From Viridothelium virens (taxonomy: Eukaryota > Ascomycota > Dothideomycetes > Trypetheliales > Trypetheliaceae), in the NCBI GenBank assembly GCA_010094025.1, contig ML991835.1, positions 1 through 64,000 of the forward strand: a DNA stretch of 64,000 nt, read 5' to 3'. The translations under genes and the position numbers were made by a program. The notes beneath the pieces were generated by a model that saw only the letters and a program-made list of their open reading frames with translations, was not told where the DNA came from and did not search any database. Positions 11,420 through 23,334 of the stretch are shown in pieces (within the stretch, counting starts at the first letter, position 1; each line of letters begins with the position of its first letter).

Positions 11420-12702
11420 ATGGCGCCAACAATCGCAAGCGAAGGCTTGATCGATTTCAAGCCAAAGGGAGTTGATAAGCCATGCTCCACGTGGTACCGT
11501 ATTGTTGGCTCCCTTGACTCTCCAAACCCGCCTCTTATTCTCCTTCATGGCGGACCAAGCGCTTGCCACGAGTACATGTTATCATTTGTTGACTTACAGA
11601 AGCTCCACAACATCCCCGTAATACTCTACGACATGCTCGGTAATGGGAAATCCACTCGAGTACCGGAAAAGAACGGGGACGAAAGCTTCTGGACCATTAC
11701 CCTGTTCATGGACGAGTTGGAGAATCTGATCATGCATCTCAAGCTTCGCGAGCAAGGTACGAAACATTTCGACATCCTCGGTCATAGTTTTGGCGGGATG
11801 ATGGCAGCGGAGTACGCGGCCAGCCATCCTGCTGGACTGAGGAAGCTTATCCTCGCTGCAGCGCCGGCATCTGCTGAGTTGCACGAGGAGGGCCTCTTGA
11901 GTCTGAAAGCGACTTTGCCAGGAGATGTCCAGAATACCATCGACCGATGCGAAAGGGACGGGCAGACAGACTCGAAGGAGTACGAAGGAGCGATGGTAAG
12001 TTATGAAAGTCTCATTGCGCCCCCATATATCTACAGGGTAGAATATGGAACCGCAAAGTGGGAACTCCAAGGGCAAAGCTACTTTCGTATTCCTAAGCCA
12101 TTGGAAGCCACATGCTAATCAAGGCACCAGATGGAGTTCTACAAGAGATACCTTTGTCGGATGGCTACATGGCCAGAGGAGGTCGAGACAGCGATTTGGC
12201 ATTTTGGTGACGATCCGACGGTGTATGGTACAATGTAAGTCACCCATTGCGAGCAGCTCCTAGCCCCAAGATGAGTCACTCGTACAATGCAGGCAGCATT
12301 TGTGGTTGTAGTACCACAAAGAGCTACCCGTTGCCGTATCCTCGTCTAACGTAACCCAATCTAAAGCATCCCAAAATTCCCGCAACAGATTTCTTTATCA
12401 TCCTAAAATTCTTCTCATTATCAACTATCCATTCCTTACGACCGTCTAGGTGGGGAAGCTCCGAGCTCGACATTAAGGGTAGTTTGCGGAACTGGTCCTC
12501 AATCCCAGGTCTCTCAAGTATCAAATTCGAGACATTTATTATCAATGCGCAATACGACGAGGTACAGGATATCGCAGTGAAGCCGTTCTTCGAACGTATA
12601 GAGAAGGTCAAATGGGTCACGCTCGAGAATGCGAGCCATATGGCTCACTGGGAGAAGCGAGAGCGGTATATGCAACTTGTCGGGGGCTTCTTGACAGCCT
12701 AG
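11420..12702 (+). CDS. Alpha/beta hydrolase, prolyl aminopeptidase (proline iminopeptidase)-like, family S33
   Basis: Removes N-terminal residues, classically proline, from peptides; other members act as esterases or amidases. Three exons (11420-11995, 12131-12234, 12450-12702) give 310 residues, the normal size. Visible elements are the oxyanion motif HGGPS at residues 43-47, the nucleophile Ser123 in GHSFGG, Asp263 in NAQYDEV, and His290 in NASHMAHW. The MEFYKRYLCRM region of the lid is on exon 2. The introns are longer than elsewhere (135 and 215 nt), so an additional small exon in the second cannot be excluded, although the TM|WGSSELDIKGSL junction matches the family. No signal peptide is seen, so the enzyme is probably cytosolic. 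It lies next to a precursor whose units begin X-Pro-Pro, which is suggestive but not proof of a shared pathway. Confidence 0.9.
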
Positions 12703-13068
12703 ACATCACTCCATGGAGGATGCTCGGGCAAAAGACTAGTTAGCTCATCTGAAAATCTATAATCTTGATATTAGGCTGATTGCAGCTCTGATTGCAGCTA
12801 ATATGCCGTGAATCAGTTCTGATTGAATTTCACCAAGCCCATGGGTAATTTGTGGGGTAATAGCTACAGTACAAACTTACAGTAAGTGCGGAGGTAGAGG
12901 GCGATTACTTTACCTACCCTACCTAACCTAGTGGATGACCCCTGTCCCATGATCTCATACATCGCCAATATTCTTGTCGGACGTCCACTACGCTAAAATC
13001 GCTTGCTTGTGTAATTTCTCCATCTTCGCGGGCCACATCAGGTGAAGATATCGAAAACTTGCTACGAC
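12703..13068. other. Intergenic, no gene seen
   Basis: A 366-bp gap between two plus-strand genes. It contains a cctaccctacctaacc run typical of fungal upstream DNA near 12915. Confidence 0.45.
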
Positions 13069-13754
13069 ATGGGGTCTTCTGCTTCGAAAGCATCTCGTGC
13101 CGCCGGCGGCGCGGCAACTCGCAAATACCCATCTCGTCTATCCCAAATACCTTCCCAAGCCAGCAACGTACGGGCTCCACCTCCCGCCCGGGAAGGCTCC
13201 GCTGGGCCTACAGTGCGGCCACAAGCTCAAGCAAGCTCCACAAGAGATGAGGGTGCGTCCCAACTACCTCCTATACCAATCCCGTAGAAAATCAGTCATG
13301 ACACAAACCCACTCATCCACCTTATTCTTCTAACCCAGCGAACCCAGCAATCAACCTCGACGCCACCGACCCTGCCTTCGCCCAATCTCTCCGCTCCCTC
13401 GGCCCCGTCCAGCCAAACCCGCAGCTCTCTCCCTCCTCCGCCTTCGCCTCCCCTAATCCAGCCCATCCTTCGCAGGCGCCCCAGCCGCACTTTCCCGATC
13501 CGGCGCAGCTGCAGTCAAATCCGGCGCTTACGCTCCTCCGACGACGCGAGGAGCTGGCTGCAGAAGCGGAAGAGGAGTTTCAGCGGAGAGGGAAGAGTGG
13601 GGAGGGCAGGAGGTTCCTGGATGCGGTGACGATTGGGCGGATTCTGAGGCTGAGGGATCAGGGGAGGGGGGAGGCGGAGATCGAGCGGGAGATGGGGCTG
13701 AGCAAAGGGGTGGTAGCGAAATTGGGGGAAAGGGGGTTAGTGGAGGGGGCATGA
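13069..13754 (+). CDS. Conserved fungal protein with N-myristoylation signal and C-terminal helical domain
   Basis: Two exons (13069-13252, 13339-13754; intron of 86 nt) encode 199 residues. The protein starts MGSSASK, a good N-myristoylation signal (Gly2, Ser6), and is followed by a low-complexity Pro/Ser/Gln-rich middle. The C-terminal third (EELAAEAEEEFQRR to KGVVAKLGERGL) looks helical, with a DAVTIGRILRLRD segment that resembles a small helix-turn-helix-like fold. I recall a conserved hypothetical family of this layout in many ascomycetes but no function. The start is set by the myristoylation context; an in-frame upstream ATG at 13042 is less likely. The G/C-rich second exon shows strong codon bias, consistent with a real gene. 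Confidence 0.8.
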
Positions 13755-14228
13755 GGAGGAAGGGAGGCGTGCGAGGTACTGGGTGAAGACCATGCGGAAT
13801 TGTGTCGAGGTATCCTAACCTGCGGAAATTAGGTATCGAAGGATCCAAGGAGAGCAGGTTTTCAAGTATCTGCAAATTGTGGTACTCGACTTTGCTTCAC
13901 GAGGCGCCTCAGGGAGTTCATCGACAATTTTTGTTCTTCACAGGTCAAGGAATTAGAGTGCTGGGCTACTTACTGCGATGAAGCGCAGCAGGGATTTTGG
14001 CAAGAGACAGGAATTGGATTGGGTAGGTACGTATCTTCGTTCATAACATGCAGCTACTGCACGAGTCTAAGGGCAGCTGCCCTCACCTTTTGTCTTCTTG
14101 CTTCGTGGATTGCTGTCACTCCACAACATCGTCACTCTGTGCTCGAGTCTTTTCATCCTTTCTCTGTGGTCTGCTAGGAATATTTTTGGTAATAAGACTT
14201 GGAGGGTGCTCAGCAGAGATCCACTCTA
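13755..14228. other. Intergenic, no gene seen
   Basis: A 474-bp gap; a frame at 14048-14257 has no recognisable features. It probably contains the promoter of the SET-domain gene. Confidence 0.4.
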
Positions 14229-15302
14229 ATGGCTCTAATAGCAGGAGATCACCGTAAGAAATACCGTAGCCTCGAGGTGAAGCAAACTATTTGCTGACTC
14301 TGTGAAGCTTACCTTCGTCTTTCGCTTCCGGAGAATGCCCCATTCGCATTGAAACCTTCACCTGGAAAAGGCTGGGGCTGCTTTGCTACTAGATACATTC
14401 GAAGAGGAAGTATCATCCTGCATGAACAAGCCTGGTTTATATTTGGAAAGTCTTTGCATGAACTTAGCGAGAGCGACATGCAGGAATGCTATAACCACCT
14501 CAATGGAGAGCAGAAGCGCCAATTCTCTCATCTAGGCCGTAACGCCCGAACGCTCTATGCCTCGAAGCTGGATGCACTTCGTGACAATCTGCTGCCACTC
14601 ATTCCGGGACTCGATACCTTTGGTACCATGAATGTTATGCGATGCGGTTTACTTCCCATCTCCTCGCGCTTCAATCACTCCTGTCTCCCAAACGCGTGTA
14701 TCGCAAGTGTTCAGCGCGGAATACAAGCTGTCAAAAGTATCCAGGAAGGTGACGAGATCAACTTGTGCTATGGGAACTCTTTCGAAGTGAAGACGACGGA
14801 GGAGCGCGCTCGTGAGCTTCCATTCGTCTGCATTTGTGAGGCCTGTAACCCGGAGAGAAATTTTCACTACCTAAGCGACATGAGGAGACGACTCTTACAG
14901 GGGATCTACTATCTCACTCGCGGCTGCAATATCAATGTCATGCATGATACTCAGGAGAACGCCGTAATCGAAGACATCACCCTCAAGACGCGTTCTGAAA
15001 ACAGTGAACATTCTTCTGTGTTTCTCGGCATCTGTTACCACATCCGAGCACTGCTGTTGGAAGCCGAAGGGTTGGCGACACCGGGCCTTATCAAAACCTA
15101 CTTCTACGCTGCCATGTACGTGACAATGCGCAAATTCGTAAGAACTTCTAGGTCCGGACCAAGACCATCACGAATAGAGATATTACAGGCGCGAAACTGG
15201 ATGATCAAGGCGTTGGAGGTTATGAGGTACGTGCCTGCGCCTGACCTAGAAGAAAGCTTGGATTTCGAGGCACTTGAGCAACAACTCTGGTCGGACGATT
15301 AA
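14229..15302 (+). CDS. SET-domain protein, SMYD/SET5-like lysine methyltransferase fold
   Basis: Exon 2 (14308-15302) is secure. A 25-nt first exon (14229-14253) ending at a GTAAGA donor supplies a start and makes 339 residues; this start is a best guess. SET signatures are present: KPSPGKGWGCFATR at the start of the domain, RFNHSCLPNACI (the NHSC motif), GDEINLCYGN, and a post-SET-like Cys cluster CICEAC. The C-terminal part is helical. The family methylates lysines on histones or other proteins, or in some fungal lineages may be inactive. All core motifs look intact here. Substrate and location cannot be inferred. Confidence 0.85.
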
Positions 15303-15942
15303 TGGTGGATGATTTGAGCGTATCCTCGCTAAGGTAAGCGAAACATGTCATCTTTGGTCTTGCTATAGTATAGCTGATGAGATACAGCATAGAACTGTAG
15401 CGAAATTGGAGTTTTCTCAGTCGAGTCGCAGTGCGCTTCGAGGGAACACCTCTGTATCTCATGTCTTTCATTTAGTTTTTCAGTCGCTCTTCGACGTCAG
15501 GTCCCTCCAGGGCCAGAACAGACATTGGGACTTTTGGCGAGATCCGAGGTTAATCGGGAGAGAAGTTTCGACCACAGCGTCGGAAGCACAACCTTTCTTG
15601 GTAAAAGATATTTCAAATCGTATTACTTTGACGAACGATCGTTGATATCAATGAAAACGTTCTCGCCCAAAGAAATGCTAAAACTGTTTCTCCGCCGGTA
15701 CGTTGCTGAATACCACGATACCAATATACTGCCGTTGTCATGCTTATCTTGTTCCATTGCCATGCCCATCTACCAACGCCCAAGTCTATCTAGCCCTCTT
15801 CTCCCAGTATCGCCAGTCATAGCAGCGCAAAGTACCCCATAACCAGTAGATACCCCGTAAATGCTCATCAGCGCCAAAAAATTCTCCACGAATTCTCCTA
15901 CTAAGTCTTCTCTTCTACCCACGTGATCCTGGACACATCCTC
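15303..15942. other. Intergenic, convergent 3' ends
   Basis: A 640-bp gap between the SET gene (+) and the lipase gene (-). Short frames at 15406-15842 show no family. Terminators of both neighbours are expected here. Confidence 0.45.
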
Positions 15943-18754
15943 TCACTGCCCATTCGGCGGCAGCAAACCCTTCAACCCCGTACTCAAACTCCGCTTCCGT
16001 CTCATCATCCCTCTCGTCCCGCTGAGATCCCCAGCTTCCACCTCCGCCTCCGGGTCTCCGCCATGAAGCCTCGTATGAATGCCCGGAAACGTTGCTGCCG
16101 AGACTGCGCTGTTCCCATGGAAAATCCGCTCATACCTCTGCTCTTCCGAACTCGCTCCCTCCTCTACCGGCATCGATTGTGGCCGCGTTGAGGGGGCTGC
16201 CTGCGGACTTGTTAGAGTGCCACTGTCAAGCGGAACCCCAACACTGCCGTTGTTCTTATCGTTGGAGCCATGGATGTTGGGGTTGGGGATCAGCGGCGTC
16301 ATCTTCAGCTCCGCAAGCGGCGACTGCGCTTCCAATTGCTGATAGTGTGAGGCCAAGGCCGATGGAGATGAGCTTGGTCGTTTGAGACCGAGGGACGGAG
16401 TCGTGGATTGGCTGGCGGAGGGGAACAGTGGGCGCGACGAGAGCCAATGTGAAGGGAAGACGGAGCTGGCGGATAGATATGGTGGGAAGTGCTCGTCATC
16501 TGAGGGGGAGGAAAGCGAGTCATCAGCTGCGTCATCGTCAAGGCCGGAGTCATCCAATTCGTCATCCGCGGCGGAAGAGGGGGAAAGAAGAGTTTCGGCT
16601 TCGGAGAAAATGTCGGGAGTCGGAGGGGAAGGCACAGACAGGAGCTTTGAGAAAGTGAGGTCAGCTGGCGCAGTGGCAATAAGTGGAGTGGTTGATTGCT
16701 CGGAACAAGTTTTGTGATCGTCGGTTGATTGCGATGGTAGAAGATAAGGCGGTATTGCTTTGCGGTAAAGTGGTGGTGCTTTGGAAGAGTCGTTACTTCG
16801 TGTTACTCGATGGCGAGTCTTTGGTCTTGACCGTAATCCCGACTTTTGGTCTATGGAGCCACTAACAGGGTTTGACTGAGAGAAGGCGTTTATGCGAAGA
16901 TCAACTTGGCTGGGGCTAAAAACCACACGAGCCCGCAGTTGTTGCACTGCGTCATCGAGGGCAAGCTCGATGGCACAGTGATTCTGTATGCGGCTTAATT
17001 TGGGCCAAGTCGCGCGTTCGCCGCTGAGCATGGCTTGTAGCATGAATTCCGTCGTTGGATTCTTTAGGACTCTGGGGAATTGCGAGTAAGGTATCTCTGG
17101 GAAAATTGTGATATCGCCCGAATAGCGTTGACTGAGGACGGATCGACACTTCATGAACATGTTCGGAAACATTCCGAGCTCGGCCAACATATGCATGCGG
17201 TGAAGAGTTTCACCTTTGGCCAAACTTGCCATCGTATGGAGCCAGCCAGAACCAGCTGTGACGGCAGATCTTGATTGGACGGTCTCTGCACCGATTGTGT
17301 CTTCATCCTTGAGAAATGGTACAACATGTGGATTCACCTGTGAGACAATAAAGTGGTTCACGTTGAAAAGCTCGGCTAATCGGGTCATCGGGAGATCATT
17401 GTCGACAGAACCGTCTATCCAGTAGGATTGAGAGGGATTCCAAGGAACCTCGGCGCCTGTCTTCGCATCTTTTGCAAGTAGTGAGGCAGCTGAGAACACA
17501 AAGGGAACAGAGCAAGATGCAGCGCTGACCAGAGATATTTTAGTGTTTTAAAGGATAGTAAGAATTACGTGGAAGACTTACACAGCAGACCATATTATGA
17601 CATTAGGCGCAGTGACATAATTGAGTAGTCTTGGCAATTCATAGAGGCTCGCGCTCGAGACGCAAATATTCAAGATTCGTCTCGTCCGATTGTATGCTTC
17701 TTGGAAGGTCAGGTCACCAAGAAGATTCTTCATCACCCTGATCAGATGCGCAATATCAAAGATTGCCCCATGCTTCATGAACCGAGCAGCTTTCCGCAAT
17801 ACGTTTTCTTCTTGCCCTTCTTTCTCGAACACGTCCAGCTCGCCATAGCAAAACTCCTGAATCACAACAGGCAGCTCCGCGTCCGTCTTCGTACACAATA
17901 CTGAGCAGACAATGCTCCCAGCAGAAGATCCAGAGATTATGCGTGGAAGTAATTGGGCCTCCCATAGTGCCTTTACAACGCCGATATGGTTCATTCCGAA
18001 GGTGCCTCCACCAGACAAAAGCAGCGCGCTTCTCCCGAACGATTGTCGTGCGGCAAGGATTTGTTCCAGCACTCTCCTTGTATCGTGTTCTGTCTCCATC
18101 GTGTGGCTGGAAAGTTCCAGTAGCTTTGTAATTGCTTGACATGCCGAGTCAATGTATCTTTCTAGCAGATCTTTTGTTCCAATGTGCGAATGCTTGTACA
18201 ATCGTATATCGCCCATGCCACCTAAACTCCGAGTGAGGGATGTTCGTATCAAAAAAAGTATTCGTCCAAGATCGCAACTGATACGCGCATCATCGAGTTG
18301 ATTCAATCTTGCTTCTATAAGGTCTGCGTTGTATTCTTCTGAATTCTGTTCTCGTTTCCAGGCGTCATTCCCCTCCAGTCGGTCGAGGTCCGAAGCATGC
18401 TTGCGCCAGTCGTCATACGTCGTGGCCTATGAAAGAAAGCTTGAGTAAGCTATGTGAGGTCACAAGTCAGAACTCGTCCGGACCTACCGTCTTCAGCCGA
18501 AAGTACAGTATCCTCTTCTCGCTCTCCTTTTCCGCCGCTTCCCAGCCTGGTCCTTCGGTTGGCTCATTGCGGAAACCCTCGACAATTGACTCGAGGACAC
18601 CTGTAGGGTTGCGCGCTATACGGACAAGGGGTGCTAATAGAGAGTCATGGCTTTGCGCTTTGTGCAGTCGTTGTTTCTGCCTATTTGTTGTCGTGGGAGT
18701 ATTGTGGCTATGGTTACCCGAAAAGATGGAAGGAACATCTGGTGGCAGAAGCAT
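15943..18754 (-). CDS. Patatin-domain triacylglycerol lipase, TGL3/4/5-like
   Basis: Hydrolyses triacylglycerol or lysophospholipid at the lipid-droplet surface. Three exons (18754-18488, 18426-17582, 17524-15943) encode 897 residues. An N-terminal DUF3336-type region (DDWRKHASDLDRLEGNDAWK ... LTRSLGGMGDIRLYKHSHIGT) precedes the patatin domain. The catalytic parts are the oxyanion GGGTFG at 228-233, nucleophile Ser257 in GSSAG, and Asp408 in IDGSVDNDLP. The C-terminal 300 residues are low complexity, rich in Ser/Pro/Asp, probably disordered and regulatory. Exon junctions restore LKT|ATTYDDW and WSAV|AASCSVPF, both expected for the family. The overall size and order match yeast TGL4/TGL5 relatives, but orthology to one of them is not decided here. 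Confidence 0.95.
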
Positions 18755-20318
18755 ACTCGAGCGCCATTCATACGAGTGTGGAGCGCGACCACTTGAGCCA
18801 AAAGATCGAGATTCGTGTTAAAGGGGATAGAAGGGGATGTTATTGCTGGGAAGATGAAAGCGTGGTGCTGGAATAATGATGTAGGTACGGAGTACAGCTA
18901 CTTTGTCATCGTGACTCGGCACGTCGCTGATTGGCCAAAACGTGCTCCTTCGGCGGCGGTCACGCTGGCTCTTTCACCGAAGCTACCACCAAGGAATACC
19001 TCTTGTGTCCTAGATTACCAGATTTCAAGAGTATTGGAGGAACGGCTTCACCAGGCTGCGTGCAACTTTTCTGTCAGCGTGCTAAAAGGTGTTTCGGCTA
19101 AGTCTTGGGCGGTGGGATGGTGTTGAAGCCACGGTCAATCACGAGCAGTCGTTGCCATGATGTTTTCTGTCGTGTGATGCTGCAAGAGACGCTACGCAGA
19201 ATATAGACCGAAAGCTGCGATTTTGGAAATCAGAGCCGCTGACCTTGGAATCCGCCATTTTCACATGCGACAAAACAGGTGTGACACACACCGTGGACAC
19301 CCTCCATAACCACTCTAATGGAAGAAAAATCATTCGGCATTCCGATTCGGCTCTCAATCATACGGCACTGTCCACCGCACTTATGTACCTAGCTGGAAGC
19401 TACTATTCATTTGATCGTGCTGTCGCGCTGTGTGGATCAAGTCAAGATTGATGAACTTTCCTAGGAAGACCCTCTATCAAGCCGCACTGCGTTGAAGATA
19501 TCCATCTGGTTCAGTCTTCTTTGAGCTAATTAACATTGTAAAAGACTCATGAGAAAAGACCTTCGTATCAGTGACCAAAATTCAGTCATAGTTCCAAGCC
19601 TAGCTTTCAGCACGATTCGAACAGGTCGTAGCATACACACTGCAGGATACGTAGATCGGGATGGAAATACATAAGCCGAGAAGTCTCCCGAAGCCTTGTT
19701 ATTGTCGGTGGACATCACAATGTGGAGTGCAACTCTGGAACCAACAAACCATCATGTGTGCTTTAGTGTCTTCCGGACGAGGAATACTAGGTTGGGTGGC
19801 AATTATGGCCCTCCTTACCCCGATTAGCAATGGTAAATCCATATTCAAATCCTTTGTTTTCACAATGAGAGAGCGCTTGATTCGAGCTTCCTCAGATGCC
19901 ATCGAACGTGTGAGTCTTCTGGCCTCACAAGCATCTAGCGATCTCGGGAATGGCACGGATCGCTGAGTATCACGAGAATATCCCAGTGAGTAGGACAGAA
20001 TTCTTCTACAATTTCGTCGCAGCCCTTCTTATCATTGGCTTCTACAGCTGTCTACACGACAGCAATCAGCACGGCCTGTGTGACTATTTTAGGCGTTATC
20101 GACCTGGATCACCTTCAGTCACGCTCAGCAGCTTCTAAATTTGGCTGCATCGAGACATCACACAGGATCATGGTCTATTTCACCATTTCCTGTCCTACTC
20201 TAAGCTGCCGGACCACTACAAGTACAGCAATCCCCCGGCTATTGAAGCGGCAGCAGAGTCCAAGAAGCTGGTTCCATTCGTTGAAACCCACACTAGCCAG
20301 CTTATTCAAGACCGCTCG
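18755..20318. other. Intergenic, about 1.6 kb, no secure gene
   Basis: Contains promoter DNA for both divergent neighbours. Frames at 18815-19126 and 19661-20138 are fragmentary and show no domain or consistent splicing. A decayed gene around 19.7-20.2 kb is possible but not supported. Confidence 0.4.
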
Positions 20319-21512
20319 ATGGTCTGTTTGTCAGCACCGAAACACGAAATGTCTCTCTCCAGGCTGAAAGGCTCCTGTATGCCTGAAAGTACCGATGATT
20401 CCGAGTCCCATCGTCCGATAGGCTTATTGGATTTGCCGGCGGAGATGCGGGCCATGATATACAGCTATCTGCTCCCACAAGGAGTGGTACGTCCTTGGCA
20501 AGAGACAGATGATTATGGTCCCAGATTTCTACATGACGTTGAGCCAGAGCGTTGGGAATGTCCATTGCTTCTCGTCAACCGGCAGCTATACACGGAAGTG
20601 AAAGCCGAATTTTACCGGACAGTGACATGGCGCACGAGAAATGTCGCTTGCTGGCATGCTGCAGCTTTTGAAGAGTCAGATTACCTTTCTTTCAGGAATT
20701 TATTTGGAGAAATAGAGGCCTCGAAGTTCCAGCACATTCATTTGGATATAGAGATCGAACTCATGTCGTCTATAGATGCTTACATCGAACAAGAAGACGA
20801 ACTACGAGAAATAGTGGAGAATCTTCCCCGTGGGCTTCATACTCTGTCTGTTGAACTGCACGTCTCTACGCATTTCGATCCCCAGGAGCAAAATTCCTAT
20901 GGACCACCATTGGATACAGCGATCGATCTCCTATGCAAGTCCCTCCGATCAATCCGCAATGTCCATCACTGCTCACTAAACGCTCATTGGAGTATCTCTC
21001 CTGTTGGGCACTATCAGCCGAATGTGGCGCTTGACGGAGTCCCAGTGGCTACTTGTCTCGGACTGAAACGCGATGTTGAGGAGCTTTCCAGGACGACTTT
21101 GCCGATCGAACGTGACCCTGTCCTTGATCTTTGGGATGAGTTTGAGGCGCTACGCCGTGACGTGGAATTTCACTCGCTGCGGGAAGGCTCTGGTCACAAT
21201 TTCAGGACTCCGTCACAAAAATGGCATCGTGAGATTTACTGGGCACCGCTTCGAGAATACGAGACAGACCTGCTGCGAAGTCGCTTAATGTCTGATCTCC
21301 ACAATATGCTCAGCTTAGTTCATGAGATCGTCCAAGATATGCGCGGCAAGAAGCATGGTGCACTCTGTCACTGTTCTCAGGCCGAATTGCATCAAAACGA
21401 GGCATATATATTGCAGCTCGAAGTCTTGATAAGACATGTGGCCGAAGAAAATGGAGTAGAGATACCTGGGGATTGGTTCACAGTCTCCATTGAATGGCCA
21501 TCAGATTCCTAG
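20319..21512 (+). CDS. F-box-like (2EXR-type) fungal protein
   Basis: One uninterrupted exon of 397 residues. Near the N-terminus, IGLLDLPAEMRAMIYSYLLP is the F-box-like motif common in expanded fungal families, and PLLLVNRQLYTEVKAEFYR follows, as is usual for this type. The rest is helical and rich in charged residues, with a Cys-His pair (ALCHCSQAE) near the end. F-box proteins recruit substrates to SCF ubiquitin ligases, but many fungal members of this kind are untested. A second in-frame ATG at 20349 is an alternative start. Confidence 0.85.
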   Translation: MVCLSAPKHEMSLSRLKGSCMPESTDDSESHRPIGLLDLPAEMRAMIYSYLLPQGVVRPWQETDDYGPRFLHDVEPERWECPLLLVNRQLYTEVKAEFYRTVTWRTRNVACWHAAAFEESDYLSFRNLFGEIEASKFQHIHLDIEIELMSSIDAYIEQEDELREIVENLPRGLHTLSVELHVSTHFDPQEQNSYGPPLDTAIDLLCKSLRSIRNVHHCSLNAHWSISPVGHYQPNVALDGVPVATCLGLKRDVEELSRTTLPIERDPVLDLWDEFEALRRDVEFHSLREGSGHNFRTPSQKWHREIYWAPLREYETDLLRSRLMSDLHNMLSLVHEIVQDMRGKKHGALCHCSQAELHQNEAYILQLEVLIRHVAEENGVEIPGDWFTVSIEWPSDS

Positions 21513-22480
21513 AAAGGCGAAAATATTAGGCTTAATTAGGTTTGGAGTGGTCAATGTTTTATCTTCTGAAATAAATGTCTCACATCGAACGTCCCATCTA
21601 TATAACGCGGGAATAGGATTAGGTAGTTCTTTAATTGCCACTGGAACCCATGTTCATCTATCGTGTAACTCTTGACTGCTTGTCAAGGCCATGTAGGCTC
21701 CTGCAAACCCATCGCAACCTTCGTAAACTTGTGGATTGCGTGAGCTCAACATATCAGCTGCCAATTCTGTTCAAGTATCCCGGTTCATTAATTCAGCCGA
21801 GTGACACGAGCCTTTTTATTGTGGACATTTTCGGAACTAATTCTTCCAGATTCTTCCAGAGCACAGATCGGCATCATTCAACAATCTTCCAGATTGAGTT
21901 CCCGTTGAGACAGGTGGGTCGACTTACTGGTGGTATTGAGTAATTCGAGCGAATTACGGTAGAACCGCACGTGGGCGCCATTCGCTAAGCTCTTTAAGCA
22001 GTCTTCCATCGCATTTTGCCCTGGCAACTCCATTCCAACAAATCGAATTCTTGTTCCCATCGATTCTGGCGCCGGTACATCAGAAATAGAGTATCTCGAC
22101 ATGCTCATTTGGCATCTCATGATTCGTTCAGTGCTTAAACAATGGCTTCCGTACCTGCTTCCTTTCATGATGCCTTGATGCGACGTTGCCCATGCCCACC
22201 GAATCAAAATGCCAAACCACCGACATCGAGCTGTCTGTACATGGCATTGCGAATGAAAAATGAACCAGTCTTATTGCAATGAAGTGGTGTCTTACGAATG
22301 CGATCCCTTGAATGTGGGCTGACGCACGGCTCAAGTCTGAGCCTCTCGCTCCCTTGTCGTTCGATGCACGAATACGAAAGCGACGTCCTCCAGCCTTAGG
22401 ACAGTAGATTCTCTTGTAGATTACATTGAACGCAGACACTACACAAGCGTAGGAAGCCTTCAGACTTGGATTATCACAGC
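21513..22480. other. Intergenic, about 1 kb, no gene seen
   Basis: Short frames on the minus strand (21878-22439) lack family features. It contains the promoter of the secreted protein gene downstream. Confidence 0.45.
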
Positions 22481-23122
22481 ATGCGTCCCACTACTGTTTT
22501 GGCTACATTGCCCTTCCTCGTCGCGGCTACAGAGTTCGGGAGAGATGGATCTACGCAAGAGATCCTCAGCGACGCACAAAAACAGCAGTACTCTCTCTTC
22601 AACCTCACGACCCATGTAACAGCTGGCGATACTAAGTTCTCGGGCCGGCAAATCACCACGCTCGGCTTCACCGTCGCCAGTACCGCCTTCCCCTACACCC
22701 CTCCTGCTCACTGTGCCACGGAGTCATGGTTCTATCTCAACGACACTGCTCTCTACGATTTCTCGGGAAATTGGTGGGGCTTGAAAAAGCCGGGACAGGA
22801 TAATTCTGACCAAAGCTTCGGAAAAGAAAGATACGGCCTTGTTAGGGAGATCGAGCCCGATGCGGAGGAAGGGTTTCACATTATCAAGGCGAAGCAGGAG
22901 GATGAGTGGAAGCTGGTTGTTGTTTATCACGGTGAGCAGGACTTTGAGACCTTTACGTTGTGTGGTCTTCCTCAGGAGAAAGAGGGGAGTTTCTGTGGGA
23001 AACTTTCTATGACGGATTTGCTCGGGTGGAGAAGCTCAGAAACGGAAAGGATTGAGGAGCGTTGTGCCGACGTGGAATTGGTCGTTGATTTCATCGGAGT
23101 GAATTTTACAACAGAGGACTGA
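22481..23122 (+). CDS. Small secreted protein with four cysteines
   Basis: A single exon of 213 residues. Residues 1-16 (MRPTTVLATLPFLVAA) form a signal peptide. The mature chain has four Cys (in AHCATES, TLCGLPQ, SFCGKL and ERCADV), suggesting two disulfides, and several N-glycosylation sequons (NLTT, NDTA, NFTT). Two Trp-rich stretches (SGNWWGLKK, TESWFYLND) stand out. I do not recognise a family. It could be a secreted effector candidate or a small wall-associated protein. An in-frame TTG at 22466 precedes the ATG but is not needed. Confidence 0.82.
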   Translation: MRPTTVLATLPFLVAATEFGRDGSTQEILSDAQKQQYSLFNLTTHVTAGDTKFSGRQITTLGFTVASTAFPYTPPAHCATESWFYLNDTALYDFSGNWWGLKKPGQDNSDQSFGKERYGLVREIEPDAEEGFHIIKAKQEDEWKLVVVYHGEQDFETFTLCGLPQEKEGSFCGKLSMTDLLGWRSSETERIEERCADVELVVDFIGVNFTTED

Positions 23123-23334
23123 TCATGCTGTGTTTGACCACTGTCTTCTCGAAGGCTTGTTGACGCATTAGCTTACTGGGGACTCATGGATGATAGGTAT
23201 TGAATGAGTAGATGGCAGGTGAGTTGTTACGTTATTACTAGTTTATTAGAGCAGTCTCCTGCCGTTCACCTGACGGTTGAGTGAAGCTCTCTTGATGTGC
23301 CATCCTCTCGTTCCTTCGTCCATCCATCTTAGAG

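Noticed and set aside
19661-20138. Possible small gene upstream of the F-box-like gene
   Set aside because: Frames overlap on both strands, no splice model closes, and no motif was found.
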